Shown: in pieces, positions 24,591 through 30,737 of the stretch | Numbering within the stretch: position 1 is the stretch's first letter | Layout of the letters: each line of letters opens with the position of its first letter | Assembly (NCBI GenBank): GCA_965651265.1 | Contig: CBFGRV010000036.1 | Coordinates: 1 to 30,737 of the forward strand | Origin: CBFGRV01 sp965651265 | GTDB lineage: Bacteria; Bacteroidota; Rhodothermia; Rhodothermales; VXPQ01 | Length of the DNA stretch: 30,737 nucleotides | Reading direction: 5' to 3' | The notes under the pieces: model-generated | Told to the model about the DNA's origin: nothing | Database searches by the model: none | Seen by the model: the letters and a program-made list of their open reading frames with translations, nothing else | Position numbers and translations under genes: made by a program

Positions 24591-24702
24591 CCAGATAGGA
24601 CGTGGTATCAGAGTAGGATGATTCTTAAGTCCGACTGGTTGCTCGCCCGGCAACTCCTGCCGTTCACTCGAGGAATATTCTGCCCGACCACGGATACATG
24701 GC

Positions 24703-24726
24703 GGTCGAGAATCCGTTTTCTCGACC
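24703..24726. repeat. Inverted repeat in the mtfA/repeat-protein divergent spacer
   Basis: GGTCGAGAA (24703-24711) and TTCTCGACC (24718-24726) form a perfect 9-bp inverted repeat with a 6-nt centre. It sits in the 264-bp spacer between two divergent genes and has no T-tract, so it may be an operator rather than a terminator. This is inference only. Confidence 0.45.
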
Positions 24727-24854
24727 TTCTGAATACCATTGGCTCGGTGTTTGAATCTGGAGCGTATCCGCGCATCTGAGCGACCGGGCGGCCATCGTGC
24801 AGAGTTCCCGGAGCCCGTCGGCGCACCGATACGGAAATCCAAACGGAAGGACCG

Positions 24855-25682
24855 ATGCTGCTCCACAACCTCGAAAACTCGTTTCTCGCCAGCTACCGGA
24901 TTCCGCGGCCGACCTATTCCGGCCCGAGGAAGTTGCCGGCCGCACTTGCGCCGGTCTGGGTGGAACTGCGAGACGGACGTACGCGCCCGGCATTCCGTAT
25001 CGGTTACGATCTCTTACGCTCGAAGTCCCTCTCGGATGAGCATCGGGCGGCGCTACTCTCCGCATTGGCGACGGCTGCCTTCGACAACGGCATGTATAAG
25101 GTAGCGCGGCAAATGGCCCACGATTCCCTCGCGCTCTACTCGAATCAGTGGCTGGCGCATCGCACGCTCTTGAGCATCTACATCGCCGAGAAAGACTACC
25201 GGGCGGCCGCCGAACACCTCAAGTCGGTCACGCCGCCGGCACGATCGCGGGGATGGGATGAACCGCTTACCCGCACGGATCGCCATGTCCTGCGTGCGGC
25301 GTGCGCGTGGATGACCAAAAGCTGGGACCAGACGGCAGCCCAACTCCTGCTGGCTTTTCCCGCGGGTGTGGCCTCGATGCCGCCCGTGCTTCAGGAAGAC
25401 TGGTTCCGGCTCGCTTTCTATCGTGAGCGGCCGGCCGATGCAGAAGAGGCCGCTCGTGAGCTCATCAAGAACAAATCGACCGACAAAGCCGACGTTCTCA
25501 TCCAGACGCTCGTTCGCCGCGGCTGGCACAAGGAGGCACTTGCCCTCTATCGGGACATCTATGACCTGGATCCCACCAACGAGTTGCTCCGGCGCCGCGT
25601 CGTGGGACTGTGCATTCGAGAGGGTCAGGTCCAGGAGGCGCGTCGTCTGATGGAGCTTGGCGCGCTGCGGTTGGCAAGCTAG
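24855..25682 (+). CDS. Alpha-helical repeat (TPR-like) protein of unknown function
   Basis: A 275-residue soluble protein made almost wholly of paired amphipathic helices. Examples are FDNGMYKVARQMAHDSLALYS, QWLAHRTLLSIYIAEKDYRAA, GWHKEALALYRDIYDLDPTN and CIREGQVQEARRLMELGAL. Spacing of about 34 residues and DPTN-type turns suggest degenerate tetratricopeptide repeats. No signal peptide or catalytic residues are visible. The ATG at 24855 has GGAAGG 5-9 nt upstream. It lies just before flgM, on the same strand with a 194-bp gap, so a scaffold role linked to the flagellar regulators is possible but unproved. Confidence 0.75.
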   Translation: MLLHNLENSFLASYRIPRPTYSGPRKLPAALAPVWVELRDGRTRPAFRIGYDLLRSKSLSDEHRAALLSALATAAFDNGMYKVARQMAHDSLALYSNQWLAHRTLLSIYIAEKDYRAAAEHLKSVTPPARSRGWDEPLTRTDRHVLRAACAWMTKSWDQTAAQLLLAFPAGVASMPPVLQEDWFRLAFYRERPADAEEAARELIKNKSTDKADVLIQTLVRRGWHKEALALYRDIYDLDPTNELLRRRVVGLCIREGQVQEARRLMELGALRLAS

Positions 25683-25822
25683 CCCCTACAGGGCCTTTCT
25701 ACTCGGAGGCGCAATTCCCCGGCGAGGTCGGCAGCCCATTTTGACTCCGCTGGGACCAATCCGAAGCTGGTTGACGTAGCCACACAAAGGCGGAGTTCTT
25801 CCGCACGTGCCCTGGCCGGGAC

Positions 25823-25840
25823 GAATACCTCGAGGTATTC
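25823..25840. repeat. 18-bp perfect palindrome upstream of flgM
   Basis: GAATACCTCGAGGTATTC reads identically on both strands with no central spacer. It lies 36 bp before the flgM-like ATG, where an operator or promoter-associated site would be expected. No T-tract follows, so it is not a terminator. Confidence 0.6.
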
Positions 25841-25876
25841 CCACCATCTCATCCCTACCACTTCGGAGCTACCAGG

Positions 25877-26152
25877 ATGACGCCAGTCGAGGACGAACTC
25901 AACCGGCCGAGGGACCGATCGCGCCGCGTCGGACGTGACAGCGGTAGCGCTCGTCGTACACACCCTCGCGCTGAGCGGAGCCGATCCGGTCAGCCGGAGA
26001 CCGAGCTAGCGCGCGCTCGAGAGATCCTGCGCAGAGTACCCGAGCTCCCCACCCACCGCCTCGAGGAGATCAAGGATCGCATTCGGGGAGGTTACTACCA
26101 TCGTGCGGACGTCCTCGATACCATCGCACGCCGGCTCGCAGACGACCTCTAG
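25877..26152 (+). CDS. flgM: FlgM-like anti-sigma-28 factor
   Basis: A 91-residue, highly charged protein. The first 45 residues are Arg/Ser/Glu-rich and probably disordered, as in FlgM. The C-terminal part, RLEEIKDRIRGGYYHRADVLDTIARRL, follows the FlgM pattern (VxxIKxxIxxGxYxxxxxxIAxxL) that wraps around sigma-28. FlgM holds FliA inactive until the hook-basal body is complete and it is exported. Identification rests on this C-terminal signature plus the fliA gene 2.7 kb away; the N-terminus is not distinctive. The ATG at 25877 has GGAG 8 nt upstream. It converges with the sigma-54 activator gene, with an 18-bp gap. Confidence 0.6.
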   Translation: MTPVEDELNRPRDRSRRVGRDSGSARRTHPRAERSRSGQPETELARAREILRRVPELPTHRLEEIKDRIRGGYYHRADVLDTIARRLADDL

Positions 26153-26170
26153 CCGAAACCATACTCGGGG

Positions 26171-27565
26171 CTACGAAATGTGGCCCTCCTCCCGGTACTT
26201 CTTCAGCTTGTTCCGGATCGTGCGTGCGCTGATGCCGAGTTGCTCGGCCGCTCGCTGCTGATTGTTGTCCGAGTCGCCCAGCGCTCGAAGGATCATGTGC
26301 CGCTCCATCTCCTCGATGGTCGTCAGGCGCGGCAGCGAATCGACTGACCCCGTTTTTCCGCCGGCTTCCTTGCCGGCATCGGAGAAGAAGTCGTTGAATA
26401 CATCCTCAGGCTCGATCAGCGTGCGCTCGGCGGATAGCAGTACTCCGCGCTGGACCATGTTTTCCAGCTCTCGCACGTTGCCCGGCCAGGAGTAATCCAT
26501 GAAGTAAGCGATCAACTCGTCGGAGACTGTCTTGTCGGGCAGGCCATATAGCCGGCAATACTTCCCCACGAAGTGTTCGGCGAGCCGGGGGATGTCGTTG
26601 AGGCGATCGCGGAGAGGTGGCACACTGAGCGGGAATACCGAAATCCGATGATATAGGTCGTCCCGAAACAGCCCCGCTGCAATGGCATCGCTGAGCTTGC
26701 GGTTACTGGTGGCGATTACCCGGACGTCTACCTGCTTCGATTCGGAGGATCCAACCTTCTGGAACTCCTTCTCCTGGAGAACGCGCAATAGTTTGGCCTG
26801 GACGGGCAGGTCGATCTCCGTGATCTCATCCAGGAGTAGCGTGCCTCCGTCGGCTCGTTCGAAAGCGCCCGTCATGTCGTCCACGGCGCCCGTAAATGCG
26901 CCCTTTCGATGGCCAAAGAGATGGCTTTCAACCAATTCCCGCGGGAGGTTGGCGCAATTCAGCGTCACATAAGGTCCGCCGGCCCGGTCGCTTGACAGGT
27001 GGATCAGCTTGGCCAGGATCTCTTTTCCCGTACCGCTCTCGCCCTGGATGAACACGGGGGCCTGATTCCGACTCAGGCGAGGCAGCATCTCCTTCAGCCT
27101 CTTCACGGAAGGATGCTCCCCGACGAAATCGGGCAGGCTCTTCTGGGATTTCTTGCTGCGCTGTTTGCGGGATTCAGGCGCAGCGGGTGTCGGTCCGTCA
27201 GAAGCGAGCACCTGACGCACGCGCTCGACGAGCTCCGCCGTCGCAAACGGCTTGGGGATGTAGTCGATGGCGCCGCTCTTCATCGAACGAACCGCATGCT
27301 GCACGTTCGCATGGGCGGTGATCATCATCACCTTGGTATCAGGATACTCTTCACGGATGTGGCCGAGCAGCTGCAGCCCGTCGATGTCGGGCATCATGAA
27401 ATCCGTGACGACGAGATCGAAGTTCTCCTCCGCGAGGGCATCCATGGCCTGGCGGGCTGTCAGGCAACTTCGCACCTCCATCCCGCTCCGCGAGAAAAGG
27501 CGATCGAAAAGGCCATGGAGCATCTGTTCATCGTCGACGAAGAGAATCTTCGGCTTCTGGCTCAT
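26171..27565 (-). CDS. Sigma-54-dependent response regulator, NtrC/FlrC type
   Basis: A 464-residue enhancer-binding protein with three domains. The receiver (1-120) has Asp11-Asp12 and phospho-acceptor Asp55 in VVTDFMMPD, with Lys105 in KPF. The AAA+ domain (about 145-385) has Walker A GESGTGKE (175-182), the sigma-54 contact loop GAFTGA (222-227) and Walker B GTLLLDEI (241-248). The C-terminal Fis-type helix-turn-helix (about 420-460) reads QQRAAEQLGISARTIRNKLKKY. With an intact GAFTGA it should activate sigma-54 promoters. The setting next to FlgM, a partner kinase and FliA points to a flagellar class-III activator like FlrC/FleR. An 88-bp gap separates it from the kinase gene upstream. 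Confidence 0.93.
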   Translation of the reverse strand: MSQKPKILFVDDEQMLHGLFDRLFSRSGMEVRSCLTARQAMDALAEENFDLVVTDFMMPDIDGLQLLGHIREEYPDTKVMMITAHANVQHAVRSMKSGAIDYIPKPFATAELVERVRQVLASDGPTPAAPESRKQRSKKSQKSLPDFVGEHPSVKRLKEMLPRLSRNQAPVFIQGESGTGKEILAKLIHLSSDRAGGPYVTLNCANLPRELVESHLFGHRKGAFTGAVDDMTGAFERADGGTLLLDEITEIDLPVQAKLLRVLQEKEFQKVGSSESKQVDVRVIATSNRKLSDAIAAGLFRDDLYHRISVFPLSVPPLRDRLNDIPRLAEHFVGKYCRLYGLPDKTVSDELIAYFMDYSWPGNVRELENMVQRGVLLSAERTLIEPEDVFNDFFSDAGKEAGGKTGSVDSLPRLTTIEEMERHMILRALGDSDNNQQRAAEQLGISARTIRNKLKKYREEGHIS

Positions 27566-27653
27566 CGGGCAAACACGACGTATACGAGGTGAGGAACTGT
27601 AGGAAGTATAGGTTACGCCGCTAATTCCGTCCAGCCCAGGTCATGTGGAGCCT

Positions 27654-28355
27654 TCAAGCATCCACCGGAATGGATAGGGTGAATCGGGTGCCTTCTTCGG
27701 GCGAGTTGGCCGTAAGCTTCAGCGAACCTCCATGTGATTCTGCAATGCGATGAGCAATCGAGAGTCCGACGCCCAGGTTCTGCGCCTTCGTCGTGTAGAA
27801 GGGTACGAAGATCGTCGTTTCCGGACGTTCGACGTCGATTGTGCCTTCATTACGAACATCGAAGCAGACGTGGTCCCCCTCCAGGCGCGACTTGACGAGG
27901 ATTTCGCGGCCGGGCCCCGCGGCCTCAAGGGCATTTCGGACGAGGGCCAGGATCGCCTGTCCCAGCAAGAAGGGATCCGCCCGCAGTAGCCGATCGGCTG
28001 CTGCCGGCTCGGTCTCGATGCGGACCTTCCTCTCCTCTGCGTCCTCCAGCGCCGCCACGACATCATTCGTCAGATCGCACACGCGAAGTGGGGCGGCCGA
28101 GGGGCGCCGCGACTGGCTATACAAATACAGGTCGGTGAGCACGGTCTCCATCCGAGCCGCACCATCGAGAATCGAACGGAGCAGGTCGCGTTGCTCTTTG
28201 GTCGATAGCGTCTCGCTTAGAAGAAGCGCATACCCTTCGATGCCGGCTACCAATCCTCCGAGTCGGTGGGTGAGTATCTGCGAAAACCGGAGGAGCGACT
28301 CATCGTCCGGTAGCTCGTCAAGTGAGAGCGACGCTCTGGATTGAGGTTCGTTCAT
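27654..28355 (-). CDS. Minimal cytoplasmic histidine kinase, FlrB-like
   Basis: A 233-residue kinase made only of a dimerisation/phospho-acceptor domain and an ATPase domain. His30 lies in SQILTHRLGGLVAGIEGY. The N box is ALVRNALEAAG (Asn141), the G1 region is FDVRNEG, the F box is FVPFYTTKA, and the G2 box is GVGLSIAHRIAESHGG. There is no transmembrane segment, PAS or GAF domain, so signals must come through protein contacts, as with FlrB/FleS-type kinases that monitor flagellar assembly. The ATG at 28355 starts just before the core; the frame extends 50 codons further upstream but that part has no domain character and overlaps a regulatory region. It forms an operon with the downstream response regulator. 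Confidence 0.88.
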   Translation of the reverse strand: MNEPQSRASLSLDELPDDESLLRFSQILTHRLGGLVAGIEGYALLLSETLSTKEQRDLLRSILDGAARMETVLTDLYLYSQSRRPSAAPLRVCDLTNDVVAALEDAEERKVRIETEPAAADRLLRADPFLLGQAILALVRNALEAAGPGREILVKSRLEGDHVCFDVRNEGTIDVERPETTIFVPFYTTKAQNLGVGLSIAHRIAESHGGSLKLTANSPEEGTRFTLSIPVDA

Positions 28356-28448
28356 GCAAGATGGCTGGTACTTCAGCGGTTCGCGGGTGGCGGACCGCGG
28401 CTCACGCCGAATGGCGTTGTTTACATCGATGACGATCGATCGCCGAAG

Positions 28449-28464
28449 GTCAAAGCACATGCCA
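28449..28464 (-). promoter_or_regulatory. Sigma-54-like promoter motif facing the kinase/regulator operon
   Basis: On the minus strand TGGCATGTGCTTTGAC (28464 to 28449) matches the -24 element TGGCA fully. It has TTGA in place of TTGC at -12, with the correct 10-nt spacing between GG and G. It lies about 94 bp upstream of the kinase ATG. The mismatch at -12 makes it a moderate candidate. Confidence 0.4.
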
Positions 28465-28524
28465 CCTCTCGGACACCTTGTCCCCTCACCAGAACGGCCG
28501 CGCAACGGCCCGCCAGCACGGCAA

Positions 28525-28627
28525 GAATTTCCCGAATCTCACGACGTATTCCGCGCCGAATTTCCCGACGTCGGACGGTCAAGAATGCGGGGGTTACCAT
28601 ATTACCCATCCTTGTACTTTTTCCCGA
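28525..28627. repeat. Three TTTCCCGA elements, candidate activator-binding sites
   Basis: GAATTTCCCGA occurs twice exactly (28525-28535 and 28558-28568, 33 bp apart, about three helical turns). TTTCCCGA occurs a third time (28620-28627), all in the same orientation. They lie 60-220 bp upstream of both sigma-54-like motifs, the distance at which enhancer-binding proteins act. Confidence 0.45.
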
Positions 28628-28749
28628 CATCTCCCCTTGCACGCCATCCCCGAATCCGCCGCCATACGAAATGGGCGGCGCTCTTGAGGGTACTCTGTCG
28701 CGCGCCTCGTCTCCCTCTTCGATTATTGCTTCGCAACGTTCGCCCCCAA

Positions 28750-28765
28750 TGGCATACATCTTGTT
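28750..28765 (+). promoter_or_regulatory. Sigma-54-like promoter motif in front of fliA
   Basis: TGGCATACATCTTGTT matches the sigma-54 consensus TGGCAyr-N4-TTGCw except for T in place of C at -12. GG and G are spaced by the required 10 nt. It lies about 93 bp before the fliA ATG. Placement next to a sigma-54 activator gene supports it. Confidence 0.5.
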
Positions 28766-28857
28766 TAAGCACTTAATCAATTGCTGAACTGGGCTCGCCC
28801 CACCCCTGCAACTTCAACCTGGTATCCCACCTTCATCCTCCCTGGAGTCCACCCACT

Positions 28858-29619
28858 ATGTCTCAAGACCTTCAAAGCCTCGCGGAACAGCATGCACATG
28901 ACCCAAACCCTGGCAATCGGGAGGCCGTCGTTGTCGCTGCCGTGCCGCTCGTTCGATCTCTCATTGGCCGGCTTTCGATTCCAGATCACCCTCTGGCCAC
29001 ACGCGAAGACCTCGAAGATGTAGGCCTTCTCGGCTTGCTGCAGGCCCTTGACAGCTACGATCCCGATCGGGGTACGCCGTTCGTGTCGTACGCGTACGGT
29101 CGGGTCCGTGGGGCGCTCGTCGACTACCTTCGATCCATCGACGCTCTACCGAGAGAGCGCCGGCGCATGCTCGCCGAAGCGCAAACGGCGATCGAGACGC
29201 TCCGGCAGATGCTCTGCGGCGAGCCCGAAGATCAGGATGTTGCCGAGTACCTGGACATGTCGCTCGCGGAGTACCACACCCTCCTGCGCGACGCGCAGAG
29301 CCGCTACTCCCTCTCCCTGCATGAACCGACCGGCAGCGAAGGAGAGCAGGCGCTCCTGGAGTCGCTTCCCAACGAGGATGCGGAGAACAACTTCGAACAG
29401 ATCGACAAGGAGTCCTTCTACGATTACGTCGCCACGCTCATAAAGGGACTTCCAGAGCGTGAACAGACAATCCTCGCGCTCTACTACTTCGAGGATCTCA
29501 CCTTGCGCGAGATCGCTTCACTCTTGAATCTGACCGAGGCGCGAATCTCGCAGATCCTGGGCAAAATCCTTCTGACGCTGCGCACGCGCCTCTACGAGAC
29601 CCGTTCGATGGCCGCCTAG
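28858..29619 (+). CDS. fliA: FliA/WhiG-type RNA polymerase sigma factor (sigma-28)
   Basis: A 253-residue group 3 sigma factor. Region 2 (about 25-95) contains LEDVGLLGLLQALDSYDP, GTPFVSYAYGRVRGALVDYLR, the typical FliA core-binding and -10 recognition pattern. Region 3 (about 97-150) includes ALPRERRRM. Region 4 (about 195-245) has LPEREQTILALYYFEDLTL and the helix-turn-helix IASLLNLTEARISQIL. FliA directs late flagellar and chemotaxis genes; the fully related alternative is a WhiG/SigF-like regulator in a non-flagellate, but FlgM and the FlrBC-like pair nearby favour flagella. The ATG at 28858 has GGAG about 10 nt upstream and is preceded by a sigma-54-like motif. Confidence 0.9.
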   Translation: MSQDLQSLAEQHAHDPNPGNREAVVVAAVPLVRSLIGRLSIPDHPLATREDLEDVGLLGLLQALDSYDPDRGTPFVSYAYGRVRGALVDYLRSIDALPRERRRMLAEAQTAIETLRQMLCGEPEDQDVAEYLDMSLAEYHTLLRDAQSRYSLSLHEPTGSEGEQALLESLPNEDAENNFEQIDKESFYDYVATLIKGLPEREQTILALYYFEDLTLREIASLLNLTEARISQILGKILLTLRTRLYETRSMAA

Positions 29620-29874
29620 GCACTCGTTCGCCGGCCTCGGCGGGCAGATCAATCTTCTCTCGATCCTCTACGAACAATTAGGGAGAGGTCCGGTATATTA
29701 GCGGACTTTCGCAAAATGTGATTGCGGAGTCTCGCCGGTCGGCCGCTCTCGACCTCCCGGTTTCCCCATAGCGACGGGCCTCTTCCCTGTCGCGCCTGGC
29801 GGCCGCTCCGGCAAGTCATCGATCGCGCTCGCGATGCGATTACGAAGTGAATCTGACGTGACGGAGGTTGCCTG

Positions 29875-30737
29875 ATGGGCACAATGAACAAAATGCGCGA
29901 GAACACGGGGATCGTCCTGTGGATTCTCGTCTTTGCATTCGGCGTCATCTGGGTACTGCAGGATTCCGGTGGCCTGGATGTGATCGGGATGGGCGGTGGC
30001 ACGAACATCATCGTTGTCGATGGTGACCCCGTGACCTACGAGGAATATGCCCAGGTGGTCGATGCTCAGGTACAGCAGTATCAGCAGCGTACCGGGGAGT
30101 CGATGCCGCCACAACTCCTCGATCAGCAGCGCGAGCTCGTCTTTCAGCAACTCGTAGAAAACAAGCTGCTCGAGCATGAGATGGACCGCCTCGGCATTCG
30201 CGTGACGGATGACGAGGTGTACGACATGGTGCTCGGGCCGAATCCACACCCCATCATCCCGGCATACTTCGGCAATGAAGAGGGTGGTGTCGACCAGGCA
30301 CTGCTACGAAGCTTTATCCAGAATCCGGAGTCGCGAGAGCAATGGATTCAGATCGAGGAATACCTCCGGTCCGAGCGTCGGGCCCAGAAGATGGGCAATC
30401 TCATCGGCGCCACCGTGCGCGTGAGCGAGCAGGACATTTTGGATGAGTATCGGCGGCGGAATACTCGCATCGATGCGGAGTGGGTGGGCATCCGGTACGC
30501 GACGATCCCGAATGATTCGGTGACGGTCACGGATCGCGACCTCCGGAATTTCTACAATGCGAACCGGGAGGACTACCGGCAGCAGCGTACCTATTCCGTC
30601 GAATACGTTACCCTGGGCAAGCAGCCATCTTCGGAGGATTCGCTGGCTTTGATAACCGAATTGGAGCGCCTCAAGCCCCAGTTCGAGGCCGCCGAAGATG
30701 ACTCGCTGTTCCTCCTTCGCAATGCCTCCCTGCGCCC
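29875..30737 (+). CDS. SurA/PpiD-like periplasmic folding factor, truncated at the window end
   Basis: The first 287 residues of a membrane-anchored chaperone. A short cytoplasmic N-terminus precedes one transmembrane helix (about residues 11-29, GIVLWILVFAFGVIWVL). Next comes the SurA_N-type domain: NIIVVDGDPVTYEEYAQVV, then long helices with RELVFQQLVENKLLEHEMDRLGI and VTDDEVYDMV. The pattern matches PpiD-type peptidyl-prolyl isomerases, whose parvulin domain would lie beyond the window. The start is ATG at 29875 with a strong GGAGGT 6 nt upstream. It is about 255 bp after fliA and probably a separate unit. Function as a foldase is inferred from the N-terminal half only. Confidence 0.88.
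   Translation, partial: MGTMNKMRENTGIVLWILVFAFGVIWVLQDSGGLDVIGMGGGTNIIVVDGDPVTYEEYAQVVDAQVQQYQQRTGESMPPQLLDQQRELVFQQLVENKLLEHEMDRLGIRVTDDEVYDMVLGPNPHPIIPAYFGNEEGGVDQALLRSFIQNPESREQWIQIEEYLRSERRAQKMGNLIGATVRVSEQDILDEYRRRNTRIDAEWVGIRYATIPNDSVTVTDRDLRNFYNANREDYRQQRTYSVEYVTLGKQPSSEDSLALITELERLKPQFEAAEDDSLFLLRNASLR

Larger units (their letters stand above)
28356..28857. other. Non-coding divergent control region between the kinase and fliA genes
   Basis: This 502-bp stretch has no convincing gene; frames crossing it on both strands have atypical composition and no domain. It contains two outward-facing sigma-54-like motifs and three TTTCCCGA elements, annotated separately, as well as a CCGACGTCGG palindrome at 28565-28574 overlapping the second element. 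Confidence 0.6.

Noticed and set aside
25679..25963. Minus-strand open frame (94 codons) over the flgM leader, with a protein-like stretch (WWEYLEVFVPAR)
   Set aside because: It overlaps the start of flgM antisense, has no ribosome-binding site I can see and no recognised family. A shorter start at 25852 remains possible; a homology search would settle it.
28421..28780. Minus-strand 119-codon and plus-strand 148-codon frames across the kinase/fliA spacer
   Set aside because: Their composition is biased by GC-rich sequence, there is no domain or ribosome-binding site, and the region is better explained as regulatory.
29619..29720. Hairpins after fliA (CGCCG/CGGCG, and AGGTCCG/CGGACTT)
   Set aside because: The first is short, and neither has a T-tract, so I do not call them terminators.

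Overview
The window is a gene-dense bacterial chromosome segment of moderately high GC (roughly 60% by eye), almost entirely housekeeping in character. The organism looks like a Gram-negative of the wider Bacteroidota/Rhodothermota lineage. The best sequence support is the tRNA-Phe promoter, which has the TTTG-N21-TAnnTTTG architecture of Bacteroidota primary sigma factors. A Gram-negative envelope is suggested by LapA, a lipoprotein-type NlpC/P60 hydrolase, PBP4 and a SurA/PpiD-like chaperone. The lineage is an inference; no 16S gene is present. I see no prophage, insertion sequence, CRISPR array or integration scar.

Layout. 1-2.7 kb: 3' part of an unrecognised membrane-anchored protein, tRNA-Phe (minus), a small unknown gene (minus) and tRNA-Asp (plus) with a terminator. 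2.6-4.6 kb (minus): a His-rich polytopic membrane protein resembling heme-copper oxidase subunit I-like proteins, downstream of a WbqC-family gene. 4.7-8.4 kb (plus): lapA, an LD-carboxypeptidase, purN and purH, tightly packed. 8.5-12 kb: mreB, mreC and dacB (cell shape and peptidoglycan trimming). 12.1-18 kb: hslV, a NYN/PIN-like protein with a degenerate active site, hslU, a FemAB/GNAT-like acyltransferase and a large polytopic membrane protein. 18-19.5 kb: a bacilliredoxin (minus) divergent from an NlpC/P60 lipoprotein. 19.6-22.2 kb: greA, mtgA and lysA. 22.2-23.7 kb: a fumarylacetoacetase-family hydrolase (minus), rplU and rpmA. 23.7-25.7 kb: an MtfA-like metallopeptidase (minus) divergent from an alpha-helical repeat protein.

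25.8-29.6 kb is a compact flagellar-type regulatory module: a FlgM-like anti-sigma factor, a sigma-54-dependent FlrC/NtrC-type activator, a minimal FlrB-like histidine kinase with no sensor domain, and a FliA-type sigma-28 factor. The kinase and fliA genes diverge from a roughly 500-bp non-coding region that holds two outward-facing sigma-54-like promoter motifs with three copies of a TTTCCCGA element between them. This is the most interesting regulatory structure here. The window ends inside a SurA/PpiD-like periplasmic folding factor.

Functionally, several blocks concern the envelope: MreBC, PBP4, LD-carboxypeptidase, MtgA, NlpC/P60, and LysA supplying meso-DAP metabolism. The main oddities are the degenerate NYN gene inserted between hslV and hslU, the divergent sigma-54 control region, an 18-bp perfect palindrome in front of flgM, and a tRNA terminator embedded in the 3' end of a convergent gene.
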